Positions 33,603 to 44,360 of a stretch of DNA of 64,000 bases are shown one piece after another. How positions within the stretch are numbered: position 1 is the stretch's first letter; each line of letters starts with the position of its first letter. The translations under genes were made by a program, and so were the position numbers. This stretch comes from Nymphaea colorata. Its lineage: Eukaryota > Streptophyta > Magnoliopsida > Nymphaeales > Nymphaeaceae. Under the pieces are notes generated by a model that saw nothing but the letters and a program-made list of their open reading frames with translations, did not search any database and had not been told where the DNA came from. The stretch covers positions 10,829,672 to 10,893,671 of the forward strand of contig NC_045144.1 of assembly GCF_008831285.2 (NCBI RefSeq), given 5' to 3'.

Positions 33603-34729
33603 AACTGTTGAATGCTTCATTGAATGCTTACTGCTTGTTCATTGTTGGGTGATTATCATGTTTCATTCCAGCTTATTGAATTGGTCTTTCGCTCTGTAAC
33701 TTGCTCAGCAAGATGTCCTTGTTTTTCTCCTTCTGTTTCAGAATTCTAGTTAGATAGCATACTCATTCCTGTCCTCTCATTTTCCTATATTGTTCTTCCA
33801 ACTTTGTTGCCATTTTCTAAATTATTTCAGTATGTTTCCTTTCTGTTATTGTATTGTTTTGGTGCTTAGAACAATGATATGTCGCTTCTAACCTGAAAAT
33901 CGGGTTCTCATTATAGCCTACCAGTCTACAAGGTACAGACCTGCAATCAGTTGAAGCTGACCAAATGAGCAGCGTTGGTGACTTGGTGTTGGCAAATTTT
34001 GTAAACGTTTGAAATCAAATACATTTTTTTATTGTCTATGCTGAGACTATAATTAAAAGAAATGCAGGGTTTTGCAGAACTTGATATGGCATGTTGCGTT
34101 ATATGGGAGCAATAAATGAACTGATTGCATGAGATTATCTCTTTGCTAATTCTGCAATTATTAGCAAATTGTCATCTGTTTAGCTTTTGACGTTTGAGGT
34201 TCTTGCAAATGTGGCAGGCATTTATTGGGAAAAATTGTCTCTCGAGCCCGTCTCAAGGCCCGGCCCAACCCGCCCGGCCCGTGAACAATCTGGCCGGGCC
34301 TCGGGCATAAAGTGAAGCCCGAGGCCCGATATTATGTAAGCCCAGCCCGGCCCATCTAGAAACGGGCCGGGCCTCGGGCCGGCCCGTTTCTAATGCCGGG
34401 CTTTCATTTTTACATTGTTATTGGGCCGGGCCGGGCCGGCCCGGCCCGATGCCCAGCCCTACCACAAATCCTCAAACAACACATCCCATAATCAACATGA
34501 TGGAACAAGAAGACTATAGGTGTTCATGACATCACCATATTGTTTAAATTTTGCCACGGCTTGATTGTAACTAATGCTAAATGCAAACCAATAGAATTGT
34601 CGCAAGCCCTTGCTCAACCTAAATTGCGTAATGATATGAACAACATGATCTGTTGATAAGGAACAATATTTTGGAGCTTGTTCCCTTACATATGTCAAAT
34701 AATATTGTTGGTTGTTAGTGGGTTTTCAA

Positions 34730-35170
34730 AAATGATAAGTTTTATAAAACACATTTGGTCACAAAGGGATACAATCGCTATGAGGGTGTTGACTACTTTG
34801 AGACTTATAATCAAGCCTGTCACAATACATATTATTTTGTTTATTATTGTTAGTAAAAACTGGACCGTCCAACAATCAAATTTCAATAGTGCGTTCTCTC
34901 ATGCACAACTCCAAGAGGAATACTTCATGCAACAACCACTGTGTTTTGAAGATAGAACGTGAAATTTTTGAATTGAAAAAAACCTTATACAATTTAACAC
35001 AAGTCATACAGTCTTGGTTTGATTGCCTTAAAATGGTGGGATGTCATTGTTCTTCAAAATAACGAAGGAAATCAAATTTTTGGGCTAATGTATGTTCTTC
35101 CGCAACAATTTTCTATCAAAGACTTGAGCGAACTGATATTCCCTCTAGCCAAATCATGTATATTCTCTTG
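34730..35170 (+). mobile_element. copia reverse transcriptase remnant
   Basis: Reading gives KPVTIHIILFIIVSKNWTVQ then QSNFNSAFSHAQLQEEYFMQ and QPLCFEDRT. After a frame change it gives ELKKTLYNLTQVIQSWFDCL. These match the copia fingers/palm region (NAFLHG-type and LKKALYGLKQ-type motifs) with many substitutions. Neither the YVDD block nor gag is present. It is a short old scrap just to the right of the hAT insertion. Confidence 0.8.
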
Positions 35171-36715
35171 TGTATGTTTTTTTGTTTCTCTTTAGCTTTA
35201 TACATTTCAAGCACAAACACAAAAACCATGTCAATCTACCATCTTAGGTGTTCAATTATATTTTTTGCCTCTTACATTCATTCCTGCTGGATTATACACT
35301 TGGAATAGGTGATCCTAAATTGCTATTCATATACAAAGTTCACCTGAGATAAATGTATTCATTATGTTATTATTTAATTACGGGTTCAAATTCTTTTTAA
35401 GTTAAATTCAATTCACAAGTTTATACACATTTGTCCAAACCACAAAGAGCAATCTCACTCTGCATTTAGTGAAATGCTGTTCTACACAATTATCAATCTA
35501 TGATGTGTTGTGCTCGAGGAATCAATCACCACTATCAGATAGACCTACAACTATTGGAAACAAAAATAATATTATATGCATATGCATATTCATATTCAAT
35601 TTGAAACAGATTCAAATTAATAGTAATAATCAGAATTCTCCAAAAATTCATAGTCAATCAATCCAGTCAAATGCTACAATTTACTATGTGAATATTGAGA
35701 CACAATTTAACTGAGAAACAACCATAACCACTCAAAATTCTTAACTCTGGCACTTCTGCAAGCAACCACCTATCACTGCTGCCCCCATCTTTACCTGCAT
35801 TTTTTTCCCTTCCTCCTCCTCCCTTTTTCCCCTTTCCTTATCATATTTATTCTTTCTCTTTCATTCTTTTCTTTCCTTCCTTTTGTTCTTTTCCTTTTTT
35901 CTCCTCACTGTGGTGGCTGCTTAATTGCAGGCTACTTTCCATCTCTCTTGTATCTCCATCCTCCTTCTATCTATGTTATTTCCCTCTTCTTTCTTTTGTT
36001 TCCTTTTTTTCTCTTTCCTCTAGCTGCTAAAGCAGACCCAATTGCTTCTTCTCCCATCTTGCAATAAAAAAAAAACATAACAGACCCTTCCTAAAATGTT
36101 GTAGATATTATGACATGAACAAGAAATCATAACTATGTATACCATAAATAGAAGGAAAACCTGAAATGATTCTGATTGGAGGATAGCATACTTCTATTCC
36201 AAAGCCTATAATAAGCACATACAGTCAACCATAACTATGTATAATCTTCCTACACAAAACCTATAATAAGCTCATACAGTCAAAACACCTGTATATCTGA
36301 CCCAAAAACCATCATGATATGAACCATACCTAATGCTGGAAGCATGAAATCATGAACTAAACATTGAAGGATACAACAAACAACCTATTTAAGAGAACAA
36401 TCAAAGAAATTGGCGAGTGAGTAGAGAGATACAACCAGCCAATATCTAACCTATGTTATATATATTATATAGAATACACAATAACACACACAGTACATTA
36501 ATACTATAAAACGAAATACAGCCACAAGCACTATCAAAACTCAAAGACGAACAAAAGCTACCTAGCAATTGGCCATCAAAATTTTAAGCATTTTTGTTAA
36601 AAACGGCTCGAATCGATCTGAATTAGCCTATTTGAATCAAATAGGCCTCCTTACAATTTGATTCAGGGGACGATTCTAGGGCTACCCAAAATCAGTGGAT
36701 TTTAAGTTTTTAACT
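35171..36715. other. non-coding stretch with a polypyrimidine tract
   Basis: 35790-36060 is strongly C/T-rich (runs such as TTCCTCCTCCTCCCTTTTTC). 36206-36286 holds a short direct repeat (CCTATAATAAGC, then CATACAGTCAA). No gene was recognised. Confidence 0.5.
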
Positions 36716-37040
36716 CACTACAGTCACCATTGTAGATAGCATCGGAATATCCTATACGGGTGATGACATCACTGGTATTGGTATCAATAGCGAGTGACCT
36801 TTTTGACCGTTGTTAGCATTCATACTGGTGATGATTGGCATCAGTATAGTCTGTACCAGTGATTTTTCACTGCTGCTTTCCCTGGCTAATCGTTCCATGT
36901 CACTGCTATAGAATCTACACCAGTGAAAAATGTCGCTGGTATAAAAACTTATACCAGTGACAAGTGCCATGACTATAGTTCAGCGGGTAATATCCTCTAC
37001 TGCGGTGAAATTTGTCACCGCTATTCCAGCATGAATGTAG
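36716..37040. mobile_element. possible CACTA-like remnant with subterminal repeats
   Basis: CACTACAGTCACC at 36716 resembles a CACTA terminus (usually CACTACAAGAAA). The next 300 bases repeat words such as CACTGGTAT, CACCAGTGAAAAATGTCGCT, ATACCAGTGAC and GTCACCGC in both orientations, as in CACTA subterminal regions. A matching right terminus (TGTAGTG) was not found; ATGTAG at about 37037 is only a weak candidate. Confidence 0.35.
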
Positions 37041-37342
37041 AATTTTTATGAACGATTTACGTAAATCCTGCATACATCTAATGGAAATAACTTGTTGCTA
37101 GTAACAAAGAAAATAAAATATTAATATAAAATAGGCAAGAGATTGGTCAACTAATTGATGCATAAAGCCGAATACTTGAATTTCGCCACTAAAAGGAGGA
37201 ACCATAACAACAAGAATGAGCTCTTCTTACATCCTAAAGATTCAAAAGTTGAAACACATAATCCACCAAATGAAATTCCATGGGCCACCTTCTCTTTCAT
37301 TTAATATAAAACAGGGGAAATACAAAGGACAACACTACTTAC

Positions 37343-37449
37343 AGCCCAATTTGGAAGCAATGCTAAAATTGTAGGTGAGAGGCCACGGAACATGCCACGC
37401 ATGCCTGCCTTCTTGAATATTTGTTCCAAAGTCCCAAATATGAGACTTC
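37343..37449 (-). pseudogene. NDT: mitochondrial carrier (NAD+ transporter NDT-like), internal exon
   Basis: The exon is bordered by TTGCAG|GAAGTC and TGGGCT|GTAAGT on the minus strand. It encodes SLIFGTLEQIFKKAGMRGMF then RGLSPTILALLPNWA. In plant NAD+ carriers (NDT1/NDT2 group) this stretch joins helix 1 to helix 2 and holds the conserved RGLSPT...LLPNWA. By family knowledge these proteins exchange NAD+ across mitochondrial or plastid inner membranes. This exon itself carries no defect. I found no downstream exon (VYFTMYEQLK-type) to the left before the CACTA-like block, so the gene is incomplete here. Confidence 0.75.
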
Positions 37450-37996
37450 CTGCAACAAACCCGAGAATAAATACTAGTATCTAAGATCAAACATGATACT
37501 AAAATCATCTACATGCATTGCACATGGAATAAAGACTCTTAGACGAAGTGCTAGCAGTAGATGACCAATTGATGTGTTCAAACTTTCAAAAATGCAATTT
37601 CTTTTGTCCCTTTACCTCATGTTTTAACAAAAGAACATGACTAACTAGAATGGCCAACATAAAACAAAAAGTACTTCCAAAAGATGTCAATATGAAACAT
37701 GCATACCTAGGAAAAGAAAACAGCTTTCCTTTTCCATGTTAGCTTTTTTTTTCTTAGTATTTTTTGAGATTGGCATAAAGAAAGTTCTTCATACTGTATG
37801 CAGAAGGTTGACCAGGATGGACCAACTATAAAGCTTGAATACTCGATTACTTTTCATATTGAATTTAATACTACCAACCCGCATGGTATACATATCAAGC
37901 AACAATATCTCCAACAACTATAAGATTTAATATGTTTATAGCAGTATGTCAAAGTAAAAGAACTTCCCAAAGATAAAGAGACACTTTTACTTAAAC

Positions 37997-38086
37997 GCTG
38001 TTGTTACTGAGCTGCAGGAGTCCATGAACCTGAAACCTTGCTTTGATGACATGCAAAGGGCACATAAAAATGGCGGCAAATAGCTC
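37997..38086 (-). pseudogene. NDT: mitochondrial carrier (NDT-like), upstream exon, mutated
   Basis: The minus strand gives ELFAAIFMCPLHVIKARFQV then HGLLQLSNNS. This matches the first repeat signature of NAD+ carriers (CPLDVIKTRFQVHGL). The carrier motif P-x-D/E-x-x-K/R is damaged because Asp is His, which should remove a salt bridge needed for transport. At the 3' edge the reading runs GTT TAA where a Lys codon and donor are expected, so either a one-base insertion or donor loss is likely. An AG precedes the block at 38087-38088, but the usual N-terminal residues are not seen upstream. Together with the exon at 37343 it is probably a decayed or partial gene copy. Confidence 0.65.
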
Positions 38087-38527
38087 CTAAACATTTACGT
38101 TTAACATATGAACATCTTTGTTCCACATACGTGGCTCATGCTTCCAGGCAATTGGGAAAAATAGCAGAAGCTATTTCATGCACAATAAAAGCTTTCTACT
38201 TTCTAGTAAGCTTAAACTGTATATACAACTCAAAGAAAGGAAACAAACCAAACGTACAGAAATCAACACGATGTTCAGCTACAATCTAGAAAGAAAGGTA
38301 TCAAAAGTAAGAAGCCTAAAAGCTTACAAAAATTGACCAAGTTTTAGAAAATATGTGCATCATGTGCTTGTGTATGAAACAATGCAAGTGCTGCTGGTTC
38401 ACATGTGCATACATGAGTGAAGCGAGGGTTTGTTGGTAGGGTGAGAAGAATTACTAGTGGATGCCCCAGTAACACAGCTCCACCATGCACATTAATTAAC
38501 TTTATCCTGCAATAATATAGAAGATCT

Positions 38528-38812
38528 TGTAAGATTTTGATATCTAATACCAAACCAACATATGAAGTTAGATGCAAGAGGAGGAAGAGAGAAGTAGGCT
38601 GCACGTCCAAGCAAGAGAGAGATGAAAGAGAGCAACAACAAATGACGTCTGTCTCATGTTATCATTATATACTAATCCCAATTTAGGGTACAACATAAAA
38701 TACACAAAATAACAATAAAATTTACAAGTATGCCACCGCCCATGATGTGTTGGGTGTGTGGATCAAATGGGTTGGGTCTGGGTGACCCGATCCATATCGT
38801 ACAAACTTAATA
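38528..38812 (-). repeat. 3' LTR of the deleted copia element
   Basis: It runs from TGTAAGATTTTGATATC to ACAAACTTAATA, 285 bases, the same length as its partner. The last dinucleotide is TA where the partner has CA. It is followed by the polypurine tract (minus-strand TTGAGAGGCAC at 38813-38823). Confidence 0.9.
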
Positions 38813-39288
38813 GTGCCTCTCAAGTTGTGCATGAGGTTTGATCATGCACAAATTGTTCTTCAATTCCTAGAAATGGTGCCCTGTGAGTCCCTTGGTAAAA
38901 AGATCAACCACTTGTTGAGACGTGGCTATATAAGTGGGAACAATCTCCTCTTCCGCAACCTTTTGACGAATGAAGTGTTATATCAATCTCTATATGCTTA
39001 GTGCGATTATGTAGAACAAGATTGAAGGCAATCTTTATCGCACTTTGGTTGTCACAAAATAGGAGCAGGCCCCCAAACATCAGAATATATGGTATCAAAT
39101 AACTTCGAAGCTCTCTTATTTGTTGACTGAAAATGAAGAGCATGACTCTTACAAATATGACAACTTGAGCACATGCTAGACTCATTTACTGGACTTTTGT
39201 AATAGTCTTTCTGTAACAAGACTTTGAATGAAAGACCGACTACAATGGGGTAGATGAGCATGCCAAATAGATGGCTTATCATATTATG

Positions 39289-40380
39289 TTATATTGACTT
39301 CACTATGACTGGGGAAGGATAAATCTGAAACACAAGATTTGGACACCTTTGGAGCTTCTTCAATAACGTACATGTCTCATTTACAAACACCTTCAGCAAA
39401 TGTCTTCTTGGTTCGAACTTCCTTGACATAAACAGAAGAAGGAGTAAACTCAAAAGATAAATGAGTATCATCGATAAGCTTTGATACAGAAATGATATTT
39501 TTCTTGACATTTGGAACAACAGAACATTCTTTAAAGGTATGGAGGAATGAGCCATGGATATATGTGCATTTCCAATGTACGATATTTTGTGATGGGAACC
39601 ATCTCGTGTAACAATTGAGCCTTTAGCTAAATAAGGGAGAGCACTAGAAAGCTTACCTACATCACCGGTCACATGGGTTGCAGCACCAGAATCCACATAC
39701 CATTGTCCTTCCTCATTTTGCCTGAGATTGACTTTAGACAAAGTTGTTATTAAAATTTGTTGCACATCAGGAGAAATATTCAATGCTACAATCGAGTTTG
39801 ATACAATGAACCCTATTGCCTTATTGTCACACTTGACATGTTTTCCCTTGTTTTGAGGATTATGCCAACTTTCTGACTTCACATGTCCTTTCTTATTGCA
39901 ATAGAAACAAGTAGGTATCCTTCGTGGTACATTTGTTTGTGCATTTGTGTTAGGTGTAGGAAGAATACCTTTCTCAATCCCTGCCTATGAGTTTCAAACT
40001 CTTGGATGACTACCATGCAAAGCTTGGGCTCCGGTGACCAACACATTGTGACTACCAGAATGCACTAATTCATGTCATTGTACACGACTCGCTTCATGTT
40101 GAATCAATTTCGCTTTCAGATCTTCAAAAGATGAAAGAACAAGCAATACTTCTAAAGCAGTGCAGAAAACGCCCACCAGGACTTCTTCTGATAGTGTGTA
40201 GGTGATATAGGCAACGAGAGACTGATCATGTGCCATCCACGTCTCATACTCAGGATTGACTTCTGTAATGGTTTCTTGAACTTGCCCTGCAACATTCTTC
40301 ACCTCTTGCATGATCCATTCAAGTGGCGTAGGTGTGGTGCCATTGAGATGTCCATAAAGACAGTGACTTTTGGTGAACAA
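39289..40380 (-). pseudogene. decayed copia gag-protease reading frames
   Basis: 40075-40380 encodes the gag start segment (LYGHLNGTTPTPLEWIMQEV) fused by deletion to VFCTALEVLLVLSSFEDLK. 39289-39882 encodes the linker after the zinc knuckle, the protease WYVDSGAATHVTGDVGKLSS and the following region. The stretch 39883-40074 links them with stops. The protease active site DSGA is intact here, unlike in the relative at 800-2449. Confidence 0.85.
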
Positions 40381-40519
40381 GACTATTTGACATTTTCATG
40401 TCAAATAGTTGGTATGATTTAGCTTTTGTGAGATAAGTTGGGAGACGAAATTAGACAACAAGATGTTGGAATTGCAGTGGGGATCCATAGATGTAATAAT
40501 AAAAAAACAAGGGGAAAAT

Positions 40520-40850
40520 AGAAGTTTTGAGGTTAGGGTTAGGTGGCTGACAGGAATTAGGGCAAAAGTGGCATACGGTAGGGATTAATGCAGGCAAATT
40601 AGGGCTGAAAATTTGGGGATTAGGAAAATTAGGGCAGAATTTTGGGGATTAGGGCAAACATAGGATTAGGGCAGAATTTTGGGGATTAGGGCAGACATAG
40701 GATTAGGGCAGAAATTTGGGGATTAGGGTTAGGGAATAAATTTGGGGATTAGGCAGATGTAGGATTAGTGCAGAAGTTTGCAGACTAGGGTTAGGGCAGA
40801 AATTTAAGGATTAAGGCAGAGATTTGAGGATTAGGGCAGAAAAGAAACAA
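40520..40850 (+). repeat. TTAGGG-like degenerate tandem repeat in the copia leader
   Basis: About ten imperfect copies of a 20-30-base unit (GGGGATTAGGGCAGAATTTT and variants) lie between gag and the primer-binding site. Some contain TTAGGGTTAGGG. The unit length and spacing are irregular, so this is an element leader repeat and not a telomere. Confidence 0.85.
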
Positions 40851-40904
40851 AGATTATGGTAGAAATTAGAGATTCTTACCGGACATTCTTATTGGCAAAA
40901 CCCT

Positions 40905-40916
40905 GCTCTGATACCA
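40905..40916 (-). other. copia primer-binding site
   Basis: GCTCTGATACCA directly abuts the LTR that starts at 40917. Confidence 0.9.
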
Positions 40917-41201
40917 TGTAAGATTTTGATATCTAATACCAAACCACCTGATGAAGTTAGATGCAATAGGAGGAAGAGAGAAGTAGACTGCACGTCCAAG
41001 CAAGAGAGAGATGAAAGAGAGCAGCAACAAATGACGTCAGCCTCATGTTATCATTATATACTAATCACAATTTTGGGTATAACATAAAATACACAAAATA
41101 ACATTAAGATTTACAAGTATGCCACCGCCCATGATGTGTTGAGCATGTGGATCAAATGAGTCAGGTCTGGGTGATCTGATCCATATCATACAAACTTAAC
41201 A
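40917..41201 (-). repeat. 5' LTR of the deleted copia element
   Basis: It runs from TGTAAGATTTTGATATC to ACAAACTTAACA, 285 bases. It differs from the left LTR by scattered substitutions and has no net length change. Confidence 0.9.
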
Positions 41202-41206
41202 TATCT

Positions 41207-43390
41207 CAGCAGGTAGCAGGCTTTGAAAAGTTCCATAAACTCCACAAAGGATGACAAAAAGATATATAAATTTCAAAATATTTGGAAAACCAAAACCTTT
41301 TGTCTATCTATGATTTTTGTCTTGCCTTTTGAGAACCCTAAAGAGATTAATGTGGATACAGAAGCAACACCAACCACAAGTAGAACAAAAAAGGCCGCCA
41401 ATAGACCACATAAAGAGAGATCCATGCTTCCTTCTTTCCCTTATATATTTTGTGATATATATGAAACACCAACAAATAAACAACCTTTCGTCGACATCAA
41501 AATCTTTTCAAGGAAGGTTGAGACCCAAGAGATGATTCACCAAAGAGGAAGAGCAAAAAAGACAGCCAAAATGAATTAAACTGCAATGCAAATGAAATCA
41601 ACGATCTAGAAGAACTTCAAACATGATGCTAGCAAAAGCTGAAATATTTGTGACAGTTTGCAGACAACTCTCAATGAACTTTTAAAAAGTGGTATCATGC
41701 ATTTTTTCCCAAAAAATGCACAACTCCCTACAGTCCCGACTTTCAAACTAACAAAGAAAAACACTATTTCCTCCACAAAAACCAATTATTTCAACTTCTG
41801 TGCCATCACAAGAATTATGGCCACCCAAAGACCCTCGCAAAATCAACTCCAAAAGACTCTTCAGCAAGAGAAAGAACACTACTTTCTGATAAGAGAACTC
41901 AACAAAAAAAAACTAAGACATAAGAGAGGAAGAAAGAGGAAGCCAACACCCAATACCTTTAGTTGAGCATCTGAGTGACCCATGATGGCTTTGGTAGGAA
42001 GGATATAGTACTGCTATATTATGGTCAAATATATTAGTAAAGTTAATAGACTATGAACTAGACCTATGTATTAAGAATTTAAACATGTCTTTCTAGAACC
42101 AAATAAACTAACTACACTAGGTCTGCAACATCCAGTTCTATATCCTTTCATAGTTATAGTTTGGCATGTAAAAATTTTGAGTTAGAATACCTTTTGATGA
42201 ATGGATAAGGCAATTGAACCTTCTCTTGCAAATGATTAGGCATATGCTCCTGGAGAAAAATAAGTTTTCAATTCATAGCATTGCCCCTGGGATGCACAAA
42301 ACTATTAGTATGTGGCATAACTCATCATGGGATGAGGATCAAAATATTCAAGTGAAGGGCTTACGACTGCCAATGATGGATACAGAAGGAAACATCATAC
42401 AACAGATTGGCTTTCACTGTCATGATGCTTTTTGCCACTTATGAGAAAAGAAGATAAGACAATTTCCCACTAAAACCCTTATTGGTAATGACAAACTTGT
42501 GCAAATATAGGTTAAACATGCTGTAACTGGATTTTCTCAAGGCGCACTAGAAGTCTGCTCATTAGACAAGAAAGAAGAAGCATGTTGCAAGATGAGTATT
42601 GCATATAGAAAAAATACACATGAATACTTATCATATCCCAACTGCTAGAATGTGGGTCAAAGAATTAAAAAAGGCCAAGGCATGAAATGGACAGACTTTT
42701 TTCACATGAAATATGTAAAAATAGAAAAGAAACAATTTTGTAGAAGAAGAGTTGAAGAAAAAATCATTTTCTAAACTCAAGACCAAAGAAACCCCTCAAT
42801 ATTTAGTAGTAGACGATCAACATAACAGTCACAACTTAAAAAAAATAATATAGCAGAAAAAGATAGAAAGATATTTGCTTGACTTGCATCTTGTTTTCTA
42901 ATATAGGAGAATGTTCATGGATGCATTGGACCTTATGGAGCTACTGATTGAGCCTTTTTTTCAAGGACTGTTCGTATAGGTGAGAAGGAAAATTTACTTT
43001 TCATTATTGATGTTCAAGTCTTCAAAAATAAGATACAGTTAACTGATGGACAAAGCAAAGTTTTTAATATCCATTCCTTTTTAGTTTTCAACATAACCCA
43101 ACTTCTTTGCCATAACGTCATCCATATTACTGATTAGCAAGTTTTAATATACAACCCTTCATTTGTGGCTTGTATAATATCAAGAAAATTAACTAACAAG
43201 CTGCAAGCATTAAAATGCAAACACTTGGAGGCACTTGACAAATCGAGGCATAATGAGCAAGTCTCGATGCTGCTTCCTTGACATCAAAGGCAGACGGTCC
43301 ATGGGAATGCTAACAACAGTACTATGCCTGTAAATGTGATTTTACTCTCGCAAATTAAACACGTTCAAGTTAAGAATTATATAGATGATC
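41207..43390. other. 2.2 kb without a recognised gene
   Basis: The sequence is A-rich on the plus strand. Several short open frames (for example 41223-41579 and 41658-41966) are Lys/Thr-rich and show no motif that I recognise. It may include the unrecognised 3' end of the old copia whose RNase H begins at about 43500. Confidence 0.45.
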
Positions 43391-43415
43391 AGAAGCAGTT
43401 GAGGGAAAAAAATTG

Positions 43416-43490
43416 CTTATATTTTATATATCATACTTAGCTCAAGTTGTCTCTCTATTTCTTATATTTTATATATCATACTTAGCTCAA
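43416..43490 (+). repeat. direct repeat, 30 bases at a 45-base period
   Basis: CTTATATTTTATATATCATA followed by CTTAGCTCAA occurs at 43416-43445 and again at 43461-43490 without mismatch. Confidence 0.9.
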
Positions 43491-43499
43491 ACTGATTTA

Positions 43500-43893
43500 C
43501 CTAAAAATCTTTTACTTTGTCTATCAGTTCATATGAGTTATCAATTCCTTGTCTTTTTATTGCTAAAAGAAAAGGTATTCCAGCACACCATATTATCACA
43601 CCACATGATTGGAGCTTTAGGCACTTGAAGCCTAGTTCAGGTAGTAATGATTTTATCCAAAGTAGTTCAACAACTCCTCTGCCAGTGCTTTCTATTCTGC
43701 CTCTGTACTTGATAGAGCAATGGTCATCTTTTCCTTGAATATCAAGTAATAGCATTGTTGCCTAGATACACGATGCAACCTTTTGTGACTTTCTGTCGTC
43801 CACACACCATGCCCAACATCGGCAAAAGCTTTCAAAAGAAGAGGATTATGGAATCATGTAAAACACAATCCAAGATCATGTGTGCCCTTTAGA
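43500..43893 (-). mobile_element. old copia (nest layer 1), RNase H part
   Basis: Minus-strand reading gives GLCFT, FHNPLLLKAFADVGHG, then MTIALSSTEAE and KALAEGVVELLWIKSLLPEL and GFKCLKLQSCGVIIWCAGIP, matching copia RNase H (SSTEAEYKAL, ELLWIKSLL). It breaks off at 43893, where the hAT-like element starts. Its reverse transcriptase lies 11 kb away at 55105-56030, on the same strand. Confidence 0.85.
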
Positions 43894-43963
43894 TAAGGCT
43901 AGGCACCAAGCTAGGCCACTGAGGGGTACCTGATACCATGCTTGACTTGGGCGGGGCCTGGGT

Positions 43964-44360
43964 TGAAAACATGACTGTAACAGTCACTAATGAAACATAT
44001 AACAGAAATAAGCACTAAGGTAAAGTGAAAAAGTATAATCCTTATTCAAATGAACATTGAATGACTGTAAAACACAACTTAAATCTGTACAAAGAATAGT
44101 ATGCCTATTTATACAAGAGAGAGGGCTGAACTAGCCGCGGGGACTAGTTCTAATTGCTCATACAAGAAACGTTGGAACTAGCCAACGACTAGAACATAAA
44201 CAGAAAATAAAAACAAAAAAGAAAATAAAAATGTTAAAACCTAACTATGATAACATCTAACTAAGACATCCTAAATATGAATATTAGCCTATATTCCTAA
44301 ATGTAATATACATACATAAACATAGGTAATATCTGTATACATATAGCCTATTTCTTAACA
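43964..44360 (-). repeat. 3' LTR of the layer-3 copia
   Basis: It runs from TGAAAACATGACTGTAACAG to TTTCTTAACA, 397 bases. It differs from its partner (374 bases) mainly by an extra segment near 44155-44180 (TTGCTCATACAAGAAACG) and scattered substitutions. Confidence 0.92.

Larger units (their letters stand above)
29967..34469 (+). mobile_element. complete hAT transposon (29975-34461) with 8-bp target duplications
   Basis: The target duplication CCACAAAT is perfect (29967-29974 and 34462-34469). The terminal inverted repeats are TAAGCCTGGGCACCGG and, reverse-complemented from the right, TAGGGCTGGGCATCGG. Both ends carry dense GGCCCGG/CCGGGCC subterminal repeats (about 29985-30150 and 34245-34450). 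Inside lies a BED-finger hAT transposase on the plus strand, which is decayed. The element measures 4487 bases, a normal size for plant hATs. The mostly intact ends suggest it could once be moved by a related transposase. Confidence 0.92.
38523..41206 (-). mobile_element. internally deleted copia element with both LTRs (38528-41201)
   Basis: Two 285-base LTRs flank a 2.1-kb interior with the primer-binding site at the right end, so the element reads leftward. The possible target duplication is GATCT (38523-38527) and TATCT (41202-41206), with one mismatch. The interior contains gag pieces, the zinc-knuckle region, protease (WYVDSGAATHVTG), pre-integrase and the start of integrase (DVWGPAPIL). 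It then jumps straight to RNase H (LLFCDNQSAIKIAFN). Most of integrase and all of reverse transcriptase are missing. The gag also lacks a block between SEEVLVG and VFCTALEVL. Proteins resemble those of the copy at 1-2956, but the LTRs differ. Confidence 0.9.

Noticed and set aside
40520-40850. Interstitial telomere
   Set aside because: TTAGGG words are irregular and mixed with other sequence, plant telomeres are usually TTTAGGG, and the block lies inside a copia leader.
41223-41966. Two Lys-rich frames of 118 and 102 residues
   Set aside because: No motif, A-rich composition, and no splice or transcript context; treated as chance frames.
42909-42980. Exon-like block between AG and GTGAGAAGG
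   Set aside because: The reading MFMDALDLMELLIEPFFQG ends in a stop and matches nothing I know; no adjoining exons.
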